Part shown: piece by piece, positions 28,807-36,566 of the stretch
How positions within the stretch are numbered: the stretch's first letter is position 1
How the letters are laid out: each line of letters opens with the position of its first letter
Origin: Tolypothrix bouteillei VB521301
Lineage (GTDB): Bacteria; Cyanobacteriota; Cyanobacteriia; Cyanobacteriales; Nostocaceae
NCBI RefSeq assembly: GCF_000760695.4
Contig: NZ_JHEG04000001.1
Span: 3,134,452 to 3,198,451 of the forward strand
DNA: 64,000 nt
Direction of reading: 5' to 3'
The notes under the pieces: generated by a model
Database searches by the model: none
What the model was told of the DNA's origin: nothing
What the model saw: the letters and a program-made list of their open reading frames with translations, nothing else
Translations under genes and position numbers: made by a program

Positions 28807-29016
28807 TTAGACGGATTTGTTAGCGTTATAAACAAAACTCCAACCCCTGCAAGGTTTTGGTTTTAGATGAGTCCAACCCAGACATATGCCACCTGCAACT
28901 TCTTCGAGGGCTTCATCGGATAATTCGCCTTCGGTCTTTGGTGCAGTTGATTCCGTGTTGAACTCGGTGTTGGTGTCGAGAGCTTGAGAGATAACTTGTT
29001 TGAGTTCGTCTTGCAT
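28807..29016 (-). CDS. Class II lanthipeptide precursor, variant B (divergent core)
   Basis: The leader protein sequence is the same as in the nine repeated copies, and the DNA up to the double glycine is almost identical. The core is different and two residues longer: ICLGWTHLKPKPC, then RGWSFVYNANKSV. Thr replaces the first Ser, and a KPKP segment widens the gap between the two C-x-x-W-S/T units. The upstream spacer is also identical to the array spacer. The change is thus confined to the core coding part. Confidence 0.87.
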   Translation of the reverse strand: MQDELKQVISQALDTNTEFNTESTAPKTEGELSDEALEEVAGGICLGWTHLKPKPCRGWSFVYNANKSV

Positions 29017-29071
29017 TTTTTTGTCTCCTATTGTTTCAATTTGTCAAATGAGTGAATTGTTGAGCTAAATC

Positions 29072-29275
29072 TTAAACGGATTTGTTGGCGTTCCGGGCAA
29101 AACTCCAAGCAACGCAAACTTTTGCGAAACTCCAACCCAGACATACGCCACCTGCGACTTCTTCGAGGGCTTCATCGGATAATTCGCCTTCGGTCTTTGG
29201 TGCAGTTGATTCCGTGTTGAACTCGGTGTTGGTGTCGAGAGCTTGAGAGATAACTTGTTTGAGTTCGTCTTGCAT
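29072..29275 (-). CDS. Lanthipeptide precursor, repeated type, copy 9
   Basis: The 67-residue peptide has a leader of 43 residues (MQDELKQVISQALDTNTEFN ... ELSDEALEEVAGG) and a core of 24. The core holds two similar hexapeptides, CLGWSF (residues 45-50) and CVAWSF (54-59), and ends NANKSV. Predicted modification is dehydration of Ser49, Ser58 and perhaps Ser66, with Cys45 and Cys54 adding to form rings. The acidic, helical leader with terminal GG is the type recognised by LanM and PCAT proteins. This copy is the farthest from the promoter of the nine. Confidence 0.92.
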   Translation of the reverse strand: MQDELKQVISQALDTNTEFNTESTAPKTEGELSDEALEEVAGGVCLGWSFAKVCVAWSFARNANKSV

Positions 29276-29330
29276 TTTTTTGTCTCCTATTGTTTCAATT
29301 TGTCAAATGAGTGAATTGTTGAGCTAAATC

Positions 29331-29534
29331 TTAAACGGATTTGTTGGCGTTCCGGGCAAAACTCCAAGCAACGCAAACTTTTGCGAAACTCCAACCCAGA
29401 CATACGCCACCTGCGACTTCTTCGAGGGCTTCATCGGATAATTCGCCTTCGGTCTTTGGTGCAGTTGATTCCGTGTTGAACTCGGTGTTGGTGTCGAGAG
29501 CTTGAGAGATAACTTGTTTGAGTTCGTCTTGCAT
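29331..29534 (-). CDS. Lanthipeptide precursor, repeated type, copy 8
   Basis: Protein identical to the gene at 29072-29275; the surrounding 259-bp unit is also the same. Confidence 0.92.
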   Translation of the reverse strand: MQDELKQVISQALDTNTEFNTESTAPKTEGELSDEALEEVAGGVCLGWSFAKVCVAWSFARNANKSV

Positions 29535-29589
29535 TTTTTTGTCTCCTATTGTTTCAATTTGTCAAATGAGTGAATTGTTGAGCTAAATC

Positions 29590-29793
29590 TTAAACGGATT
29601 TGTTGGCGTTCCGGGCAAAACTCCAAGCAACGCAAACTTTTGCGAAACTCCAACCCAGACATACGCCACCTGCGACTTCTTCGAGGGCTTCATCGGATAA
29701 TTCGCCTTCGGTCTTTGGTGCAGTTGATTCCGTGTTGAACTCGGTGTTGGTGTCGAGAGCTTGAGAGATAACTTGTTTGAGTTCGTCTTGCAT
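29590..29793 (-). CDS. Lanthipeptide precursor, repeated type, copy 7
   Basis: Same peptide and same spacer as copy 9; own AGGAGAC ribosome-binding site. Confidence 0.92.
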   Translation of the reverse strand: MQDELKQVISQALDTNTEFNTESTAPKTEGELSDEALEEVAGGVCLGWSFAKVCVAWSFARNANKSV

Positions 29794-29848
29794 TTTTTTG
29801 TCTCCTATTGTTTCAATTTGTCAAATGAGTGAATTGTTGAGCTAAATC

Positions 29849-30052
29849 TTAAACGGATTTGTTGGCGTTCCGGGCAAAACTCCAAGCAACGCAAACTTTT
29901 GCGAAACTCCAACCCAGACATACGCCACCTGCGACTTCTTCGAGGGCTTCATCGGATAATTCGCCTTCGGTCTTTGGTGCAGTTGATTCCGTGTTGAACT
30001 CGGTGTTGGTGTCGAGAGCTTGAGAGATAACTTGTTTGAGTTCGTCTTGCAT
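29849..30052 (-). CDS. Lanthipeptide precursor, repeated type, copy 6
   Basis: Same peptide as copy 9, no substitutions seen. Confidence 0.92.
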   Translation of the reverse strand: MQDELKQVISQALDTNTEFNTESTAPKTEGELSDEALEEVAGGVCLGWSFAKVCVAWSFARNANKSV

Positions 30053-30107
30053 TTTTTTGTCTCCTATTGTTTCAATTTGTCAAATGAGTGAATTGTTGAG
30101 CTAAATC

Positions 30108-30311
30108 TTAAACGGATTTGTTGGCGTTCCGGGCAAAACTCCAAGCAACGCAAACTTTTGCGAAACTCCAACCCAGACATACGCCACCTGCGACTTCTTC
30201 GAGGGCTTCATCGGATAATTCGCCTTCGGTCTTTGGTGCAGTTGATTCCGTGTTGAACTCGGTGTTGGTGTCGAGAGCTTGAGAGATAACTTGTTTGAGT
30301 TCGTCTTGCAT
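30108..30311 (-). CDS. Lanthipeptide precursor, repeated type, copy 5
   Basis: Same peptide as copy 9; middle unit of the array. Confidence 0.92.
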   Translation of the reverse strand: MQDELKQVISQALDTNTEFNTESTAPKTEGELSDEALEEVAGGVCLGWSFAKVCVAWSFARNANKSV

Positions 30312-30366
30312 TTTTTTGTCTCCTATTGTTTCAATTTGTCAAATGAGTGAATTGTTGAGCTAAATC

Positions 30367-30570
30367 TTAAACGGATTTGTTGGCGTTCCGGGCAAAACTC
30401 CAAGCAACGCAAACTTTTGCGAAACTCCAACCCAGACATACGCCACCTGCGACTTCTTCGAGGGCTTCATCGGATAATTCGCCTTCGGTCTTTGGTGCAG
30501 TTGATTCCGTGTTGAACTCGGTGTTGGTGTCGAGAGCTTGAGAGATAACTTGTTTGAGTTCGTCTTGCAT
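30367..30570 (-). CDS. Lanthipeptide precursor, repeated type, copy 4
   Basis: Same peptide as copy 9, no substitutions seen. Confidence 0.92.
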   Translation of the reverse strand: MQDELKQVISQALDTNTEFNTESTAPKTEGELSDEALEEVAGGVCLGWSFAKVCVAWSFARNANKSV

Positions 30571-30625
30571 TTTTTTGTCTCCTATTGTTTCAATTTGTCA
30601 AATGAGTGAATTGTTGAGCTAAATC

Positions 30626-30829
30626 TTAAACGGATTTGTTGGCGTTCCGGGCAAAACTCCAAGCAACGCAAACTTTTGCGAAACTCCAACCCAGACATAC
30701 GCCACCTGCGACTTCTTCGAGGGCTTCATCGGATAATTCGCCTTCGGTCTTTGGTGCAGTTGATTCCGTGTTGAACTCGGTGTTGGTGTCGAGAGCTTGA
30801 GAGATAACTTGTTTGAGTTCGTCTTGCAT
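30626..30829 (-). CDS. Lanthipeptide precursor, repeated type, copy 3
   Basis: Same peptide as copy 9, no substitutions seen. Confidence 0.92.
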   Translation of the reverse strand: MQDELKQVISQALDTNTEFNTESTAPKTEGELSDEALEEVAGGVCLGWSFAKVCVAWSFARNANKSV

Positions 30830-30884
30830 TTTTTTGTCTCCTATTGTTTCAATTTGTCAAATGAGTGAATTGTTGAGCTAAATC

Positions 30885-31088
30885 TTAAACGGATTTGTTG
30901 GCGTTCCGGGCAAAACTCCAAGCAACGCAAACTTTTGCGAAACTCCAACCCAGACATACGCCACCTGCGACTTCTTCGAGGGCTTCATCGGATAATTCGC
31001 CTTCGGTCTTTGGTGCAGTTGATTCCGTGTTGAACTCGGTGTTGGTGTCGAGAGCTTGAGAGATAACTTGTTTGAGTTCGTCTTGCAT
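30885..31088 (-). CDS. Lanthipeptide precursor, repeated type, copy 2
   Basis: Same peptide as copy 9, no substitutions seen. Confidence 0.92.
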   Translation of the reverse strand: MQDELKQVISQALDTNTEFNTESTAPKTEGELSDEALEEVAGGVCLGWSFAKVCVAWSFARNANKSV

Positions 31089-31143
31089 TTTTTTGTCTCC
31101 TATTGTTTCAATTTGTCAAATGAGTGAATTGTTGAGCTAAATC

Positions 31144-31347
31144 TTAAACGGATTTGTTGGCGTTCCGGGCAAAACTCCAAGCAACGCAAACTTTTGCGAA
31201 ACTCCAACCCAGACATACGCCACCTGCGACTTCTTCGAGGGCTTCATCGGATAATTCGCCTTCGGTCTTTGGTGCAGTTGATTCCGTGTTGAACTCGGTG
31301 TTGGTGTCGAGAGCTTGAGAGATAACTTGTTTGAGTTCGTCTTGCAT
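31144..31347 (-). CDS. Lanthipeptide precursor, repeated type, copy 1
   Basis: Same peptide as copy 9. Its upstream spacer carries the first differences from the consensus unit, marking the edge of the homogenised block. Confidence 0.92.
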   Translation of the reverse strand: MQDELKQVISQALDTNTEFNTESTAPKTEGELSDEALEEVAGGVCLGWSFAKVCVAWSFARNANKSV

Positions 31348-31402
31348 TTTTTTGTCTCCTGTTGTTTCAATTTGTCAAATGAGTGAATTGTTGGGCTAAA
31401 TC

Positions 31403-31606
31403 TTAAACGGATTTGTTGGCGTTCCGGGCAAAACTCCAAGCAACGCAAGCTTTTATGAAACTCCAGCCCACACATACGCCACCTGCAACTTCTTCGAGGG
31501 CTTCATCGGATAATTCGCCTTCGGTCTTGGGTGCGGGGAGTTCTGTGTTGAACTCGGTGTTGGTGTCGAGAGCTTGAGAGATGGCTTTGTTGAGTTCGTC
31601 TTGCAT
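31403..31606 (-). CDS. Lanthipeptide precursor, variant D
   Basis: The 67-residue leader plus core differs from the repeated type in the leader (DELNKAIS; ELPAPK in place of ESTAPK) and in the core: VCVGWSFIKACVAWSF, then ARNANKSV. The Cys and Ser positions and the NANKSV tail are unchanged. It is the second gene after the promoter; spacer to the next copy 55 bp. Confidence 0.9.
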   Translation of the reverse strand: MQDELNKAISQALDTNTEFNTELPAPKTEGELSDEALEEVAGGVCVGWSFIKACVAWSFARNANKSV

Positions 31607-31659
31607 TTTTTTGTCTCCTATTGTTTTAATTTGTCAAATGAGTGAATTGTTGAGTTAAG

Positions 31660-31863
31660 TTAGACGGATTTGTTGGCGTTATGAATAAAACTCCACTTAA
31701 CGCAAACTTTTGCGAAACTCCAACCCAGACATACGCCACCTGCAACTTCTTCGAGGGCTTCATCGGATAATTCGCCTTCAGTCTTGGGTGCGGGGAGTTC
31801 TGTGTTGAACTCGGTGTTGGTGTCGAGAGCTTGAGAGATAGCTTGATTGAGTTCGTCTTGCAT
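31660..31863 (-). CDS. Lanthipeptide precursor, variant E (promoter-proximal)
   Basis: First gene of the array. The leader has DELNQAIS and ELPAPK. The core is VCLGWSFAKVCVKWSF, then IHNANKSV, with changes only in the second unit and the residues just before the constant tail. Translation is set by AGGAAAC, slightly weaker than the AGGAGAC of the other copies. The start codon lies about 50 nt behind the predicted transcription start. Confidence 0.9.
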   Translation of the reverse strand: MQDELNQAISQALDTNTEFNTELPAPKTEGELSDEALEEVAGGVCLGWSFAKVCVKWSFIHNANKSV

Positions 31864-31918
31864 TTTCCTGTTTCCTATTTTCTAATTTGTTTCTGTCAAT
31901 TTATCTTTGATACTTATC

Positions 31919-31948
31919 AGAATAGCGATATGTAAATAAAAGCGTCAA
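31919..31948 (-). promoter_or_regulatory. Predicted sigma-70-type promoter of the precursor array
   Basis: On the minus strand TTGACG (-35, 31948-31943) and TATTCT (-10, 31924-31919) are separated by 18 nt. This would start a transcript about 50 nt before the first precursor. It lies in the 268-bp divergent region shared with lanM. Confidence 0.5.
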
Positions 31949-32131
31949 TTTGATTTTTTTAGGAAGACAAACAAAAAAAATAAGAGTAAATAATAACAGG
32001 AAAACTTTTAGACTATAAAAATTGCAGTCTTTTCTAAAAAAATTGAATTGTAATTCTTGTTTTAATTTTCTAAACTAAATATCGAAAGAGAATCAGTCAA
32101 GTATTTTGGCAATCAGATAGGGTAAACATAA

Positions 32132-35100
32132 ATGGAAGTTTCACAACAAGATTTACGAAAAATAGTAGAACAAGCTAGTAATATTGAAGAAAGATTGAGC
32201 AATTGCTTTGTTCCAAATGAAGCTGAAGACAACAATAAGCTGGCTATGTCTCGCTTGAAAACTTGGTGTCAGCTTGTTACACAAGGGAATTCAGAAAAGT
32301 TAGCCAAACGCCTTGTATGGGACAATCTAGATGTTAGTACAATGGTTAGGGTTCTCGGTGCTGTCCGCCTTGCTGATGGGCAACAACTCCCCTCATGGAC
32401 AGACACTTTGCGGGAAGCTTTGCAAACTGATTGGGAAACAGCTTATGCAAGCGTCTATCATTGTTTGGAAGCTGAAAAGCCAATTCCCTTTGAAGAAGTT
32501 TATCTACCCTTTGTTCATGTAGCGCGGCAAAAACTTATTGCACGAGCTAATGCTAATTTGCACCTGCTGTCCGAAGCAGTTCACTTATATTTGGAATGTC
32601 AGCTACTATTAAAATTAGCGTCTCTTTGCGCTCAATCTCTAGAATTTGAGTTTTCACAATTTAAAGCAGTGAAGCAGTCTGCGTCCATATCTTTACCAGA
32701 ACAACAGGCTAGCCATTCTAACGTACAGTACCAAAATTTTGTTAAAGACTTGAAAGCGGGAGGGTTATTATCTTTTTTCCAGAAGTACAGTGTTCTAGCG
32801 CGATTGGTGGCAACAGCAGTGGATTTCTGGGTAGAGGAAAAAGCGGAATTCCTTCAGCGTTTGGCATCAGATTTACCCAGCATCCAGCAAAACTTCCAAG
32901 AAAGTACAGGTCAAGTCGTTAAAATCCAAGGAAATTTCTCTGACTCTCACAATCAAGGACGCTCCGTCATAGCGCTGACCTTTGCATCCGGCTTAAAACT
33001 CATATACAAACCTAGAGGCTTAGCCTTGGAAAGTGCTTATTTTCAGTTACTGACTTGGTGCAATCAGCATTTTGTAGAGATGCATACAAAGTCTTTGCAC
33101 CCGTTCAAAATACTAAAACTTATCAACAGCACCACCCACGGATGGATGGAGTATGTAGAGCATTTACCTTGTGAAGATGAAACTGCTGTAGAGCGATACT
33201 ACCAACGTGCTGGGATGGTTTTGTGCCTGCTCTACCTGCTGCAAGGGAACGACTGCCATGAGGAAAATCTAATCGCTAGTGGGGAACATCCGGTGCTAGT
33301 TGATCTAGAAACACTTGTACATCCTCGTGCTCGTGAGGTTAACCCTACAGAGGAAGTAGAAGCGCAATCTTTAGTAAATCAGCAATTTTTTCAAGATTCG
33401 GTGCTGCGGACTGGACTGTTACCAAGATGGGAATTGGGCGCAGATGGAGGAACTGCTCACGATATTAGTGGTTTGGGGGGTGGAAATGGCGGGGAAATTC
33501 CTATTCGCATACAAAAGTGGCAGAACATTAACACTGACAATATGACATTGGAATACGAGTCTGGTTTCATGTCACCCTCTGCTAATATACCTCTCCTTAA
33601 TGGGCTCGTTGTGTCATCCCACGATTACGTCAATGAAATCGCAGATGGTTTTCGGCAGATGTATCAGTTCCTGGTACACAGGCAAGAAGAACTTTTAGCA
33701 GCTGACAGTCCATTAGCCGCCCTAGCCCGTCAGAAAGTTCGATTTTTGTTTCGCAATACCCAAGTATACGGTCATATTCTAGAAAAAACTCTTAATCCGA
33801 AGTTTTTACAACATGGTGTAGATCGCAGTATTCAACTAGATGTCTTAAGTCGGGCATTTTTGGCAGCCGATGAAAAACCCCCAATTTGGTCAATTCTTGG
33901 GGTTGAGATCCGAGCAATGGAACAAATGGATATTCCTTATTTCATTGCTAACTCCAGTAGTGATGCTCTGGCACTTAATTCAGATCTAATTGTTAAGGGA
34001 TATTTTAGAGAACCTAGCTATAACCGAATGATTTCTTGTCTGCAACAGCTTAATGACACAGATTTAGCTCAACAAATCTCAATCATTCGGGGTTCTTTTT
34101 ACTCGCGGGTTGCTCAAGGAATGACCAGTACTCTATCCACCGAGCGTGCTAGTGCTAATCTAAATTTGGATGCACTTGCTCCCATAACATCAACACAACT
34201 GGTGCAGGAAGCGGTAGAGATTGCAAAGGACCTGCAACAACGAGCAATCTACGCCTCCAATGGTAGCGCTACTTGGATTGGGATGGCATATCTCCCCAAG
34301 GCAGGACGGATGCAACTTCAGCCTTTAAGTGATGGTTTATATGATGGTGTTTGTGGAGTTTCTTTATTTTTAGCAGCGCTGGCAAAAGTAACTGGTGATG
34401 CAAGATTTCGCGATGTAGCATTGAGCGCCTTACAAAACATAAGAAAGCCCTTGCAGGACATACGAGACCCAAACATTCAGCATAAAATTGCCAAGCAAAG
34501 TGGTATCGGTGGCGGCATTGGATTGGGGTCTATAGTGTATACTTTGGTACGAGTCAGTCAGTTTCTAGATGAACCGGATCTGTTGGACACTGCCAATTGT
34601 GCCGCTTCGTTCATCACTCAGGAAAGCATTGCCAGCGATCGCTCATTTGACACAATAGCAGGAGCGGCTGGAGCAATACTGGGATTACTGACTCTGTACC
34701 AAACAAAGGCAAACCCAACTGTTCTCGATCGCGCACAAGCTTTGGGTTATCATTTACTCAACAACCGGACTAAGAGTGAGACTGGATTTAGAGCTTGGGC
34801 TACCCTAGAAGGCAAGTTAGCAACGGGATTTTCCCACGGTGCAGCTGGTATTGCCTACGCTTTATTACGATTGTATAAAACCACACAAGACCCAGTTTTT
34901 CTAGAAGCAGCAGAGGAAGCGATCGCCTACGAACGCAGTATCTTTTCACCCACTCAAGGAAACTGGCCAGATGTAAGAAATTTCTCCTTAAATAAGAGCA
35001 AGCCATCTTTTATGACGACTTGGTGTCACGGTGCTCCTGGTATTGGTTTAGCCCGTTTGGGGAGTCTGGAGATTCTGGATACAGCAGAAATTCGGCAAGA

Positions 35101-35419
35101 AATTGCAGTTGCTATAAATACAACACAGCAGTTTGGTTTACACAATATTGACCATCTCTGTTGCGGTAATTTCGGCAGAATGGAAGTTTTATTGGTGGGA
35201 GCGTGCAAGCTGTCGCGTTCGGATCTTTGGGATACCGTTCAAAAACAAGCAGCTTGGGTTGTTGCAAGAGCAAAGCAAGCTGGTAGTTTTTCTCTGTTTC
35301 CCGAACTTTCTGGAGATGTTTATAACCCTGGTTTCTTTCAAGGTAGTGCTGGAATCGGTTATGAACTCTTGAGGCTAGCATATCCGGAATCGCTTCCTTC
35401 CGTATTGTTGTGGGAGTAG
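32132..35419 (+). CDS. lanM: Class II lanthipeptide synthetase (LanM), CCG-type cyclase
   Basis: The 1095-residue bifunctional cytosolic enzyme phosphorylates and eliminates Ser/Thr of precursor peptides, then adds Cys thiols to make (methyl)lanthionine rings. The N-terminal dehydratase (about residues 180-600, DUF4135) shows the kinase-like residues Lys293 (IYKPRG), Asp374 and His376 (GNDCHEENL), Asp391/Glu393 (VDLETL) and the HDISGLGG segment. The C-terminal LanC-like cyclase (about 720-1090) has repeated GxG turns (GLYDGVCGVS, GIGGGIGLG, GFSHGAAGIAYAL, FQGSAGIGYELL). Its zinc ligands are Cys965 (TWCHG), Cys1010 and Cys1011 (HLCCGNFG). The CCG in place of CHG is the mark of the ProcM-like group, known for broad substrate use. 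Divergent from the 13 precursor genes, which are its evident substrates. Confidence 0.96.
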   Translation: MEVSQQDLRKIVEQASNIEERLSNCFVPNEAEDNNKLAMSRLKTWCQLVTQGNSEKLAKRLVWDNLDVSTMVRVLGAVRLADGQQLPSWTDTLREALQTDWETAYASVYHCLEAEKPIPFEEVYLPFVHVARQKLIARANANLHLLSEAVHLYLECQLLLKLASLCAQSLEFEFSQFKAVKQSASISLPEQQASHSNVQYQNFVKDLKAGGLLSFFQKYSVLARLVATAVDFWVEEKAEFLQRLASDLPSIQQNFQESTGQVVKIQGNFSDSHNQGRSVIALTFASGLKLIYKPRGLALESAYFQLLTWCNQHFVEMHTKSLHPFKILKLINSTTHGWMEYVEHLPCEDETAVERYYQRAGMVLCLLYLLQGNDCHEENLIASGEHPVLVDLETLVHPRAREVNPTEEVEAQSLVNQQFFQDSVLRTGLLPRWELGADGGTAHDISGLGGGNGGEIPIRIQKWQNINTDNMTLEYESGFMSPSANIPLLNGLVVSSHDYVNEIADGFRQMYQFLVHRQEELLAADSPLAALARQKVRFLFRNTQVYGHILEKTLNPKFLQHGVDRSIQLDVLSRAFLAADEKPPIWSILGVEIRAMEQMDIPYFIANSSSDALALNSDLIVKGYFREPSYNRMISCLQQLNDTDLAQQISIIRGSFYSRVAQGMTSTLSTERASANLNLDALAPITSTQLVQEAVEIAKDLQQRAIYASNGSATWIGMAYLPKAGRMQLQPLSDGLYDGVCGVSLFLAALAKVTGDARFRDVALSALQNIRKPLQDIRDPNIQHKIAKQSGIGGGIGLGSIVYTLVRVSQFLDEPDLLDTANCAASFITQESIASDRSFDTIAGAAGAILGLLTLYQTKANPTVLDRAQALGYHLLNNRTKSETGFRAWATLEGKLATGFSHGAAGIAYALLRLYKTTQDPVFLEAAEEAIAYERSIFSPTQGNWPDVRNFSLNKSKPSFMTTWCHGAPGIGLARLGSLEILDTAEIRQEIAVAINTTQQFGLHNIDHLCCGNFGRMEVLLVGACKLSRSDLWDTVQKQAAWVVARAKQAGSFSLFPELSGDVYNPGFFQGSAGIGYELLRLAYPESLPSVLLWE

Positions 35420-35450
35420 ATAGCTGTCGTTTTGTCCTTGCTACTCTCAC

Positions 35451-35472
35451 AGAAGCCGTCCTTGCGGCTTCT
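35451..35472 (+). terminator. Hairpin behind lanM
   Basis: AGAAGCCG (35451-35458) pairs with CGGCTTCT (35465-35472) over a 6-nt loop, 32 bp after the lanM stop. The T-run after it is poor, so this is a weak terminator or a repeat. Confidence 0.45.
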
Positions 35473-35654
35473 ACTTGTACTCATAGTTTTATCTACTCAA
35501 TAGTGGTTGCCTTTTAACACTAAAGTGCAACTACAAACCAAAAAGCTATAAATCGAAAGATTTGCAAGTCCGATCGAAACGTTGTGCATTGCGATAAGCC
35601 GGAGGCTTAACGGAGTACAGCCGTATCGCAGGTTACTTTCTCTATACTGCTACT

Positions 35655-36566
35655 ATGAATTACTGGCTTAAAACTCAATCTCATCCCATCCGCTGTTTGC
35701 TTTACTTGGAATGGGGGTTCCTTGCGATAGCAAGCATGGCTAGCTTTCTCGAACTTGTATTAGCACCACAAATATGGCAGCACAAAGTCTCAGATCTGCT
35801 CGTGCTGGCTGTATTTGCATTACTTGGCGTTACCTCATACATAGATAAATTTGCTACTAAAACTATCTATGTATGCATGCACTTTAGTCTAGTTTTGATA
35901 TGGCTACCTTTTAGCGGAGCGTTGTGGCTGTTATCAATTCTGTTACTAATCCTCATGATTCGCTGTTTCTTTATGTTGCCATTGCAAGGGCGTTGGATAA
36001 TAGCGGGGTTAGCTTTTGGAATTGTGTTGCTTGCACGAATGCAACAACTTTACAGCACTCACAAACTCCTTGCGTTCAGCCAGTTATCGCAACAATGGAT
36101 GAGCCAGTGGAGCGATGTTTTTTGGTTTGGAATTGTGTTGTTATTACTTACGCAATTAATGCAGCAGGTGCTAATAACGCAACAGATTCAACAGCAACTA
36201 GCACGAGAGCAACAAAGGTGGCGACAATATATCCAACAACAGCAAAAACTCATTGCACTCCAAGCACGACACCACGTTGCTTGCGAAAGCTATGATGCTT
36301 TGGGTCACGCGTTAGCAGCCATCAACATTCAGATACAAAGCGCTCTGAAATTCTGGTCTATCGATCCGAATCAAGCACAAGAGTTTTTAACACAAGCGCA
36401 ACGGGTGGGAGTCACCACTATGCAGGAAATTCGCAATTCTCTCCGTGCGCTACGCATCCACACTATACCACCACAGATACAACTCCCATTGGAACAGAAA
36501 CACGATGTGACAGTTTCTTTCTCTCCTCAAGATTACCTAGCAATGAATTACAACAAACGCATCTAA
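35655..36566 (+). CDS. Degenerate membrane histidine kinase lacking His and ATPase domain
   Basis: The 303-residue protein has about five or six membrane segments in residues 10-175, then a Gln-rich coiled coil (QQIQQQLAREQQRWRQYIQQQQKLI). A HisKA_3-like domain follows, very close to that of the kinase at 19611 (YDALGHALAAINIQIQSALKFW; QAQRVGVTTMQEIRNSLRALR). The phosphoacceptor His is replaced by Tyr213, and the preceding R-DLH motif is altered to CESY. The HATPase domain is absent: after the dimerisation helices only about 35 residues remain. It cannot autophosphorylate in the usual way. It could be a decaying gene or a membrane partner that dimerises with an active kinase. Confidence 0.82.
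   Translation: MNYWLKTQSHPIRCLLYLEWGFLAIASMASFLELVLAPQIWQHKVSDLLVLAVFALLGVTSYIDKFATKTIYVCMHFSLVLIWLPFSGALWLLSILLLILMIRCFFMLPLQGRWIIAGLAFGIVLLARMQQLYSTHKLLAFSQLSQQWMSQWSDVFWFGIVLLLLTQLMQQVLITQQIQQQLAREQQRWRQYIQQQQKLIALQARHHVACESYDALGHALAAINIQIQSALKFWSIDPNQAQEFLTQAQRVGVTTMQEIRNSLRALRIHTIPPQIQLPLEQKHDVTVSFSPQDYLAMNYNKRI

Larger units (their letters stand above)
29017..31402. repeat. Tandem array of nearly identical 259-bp units
   Basis: Each unit has one 204-bp precursor gene plus a 55-bp spacer carrying the ribosome-binding site AGGAGAC. The genes start every 259 bp (29275, 29534 ... 31347). By eye the nine coding units are identical; the most upstream spacer differs slightly (CTCCTG for CTCCTA, and GTTGGGC for GTTGAGC). 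No transposon ends flank the array, so unequal crossing-over is the likely source. Confidence 0.95.

Noticed and set aside
29017..31402. Tandem array as a CRISPR or satellite repeat
   Set aside because: The 259-bp units are fully explained as precursor genes with ribosome-binding sites, and have no spacer-repeat pattern.
31137..31475. 112-codon minus-strand ORF spanning two precursor copies
   Set aside because: Frame-shifted reading across two copies of the tandem unit; not a fused precursor.
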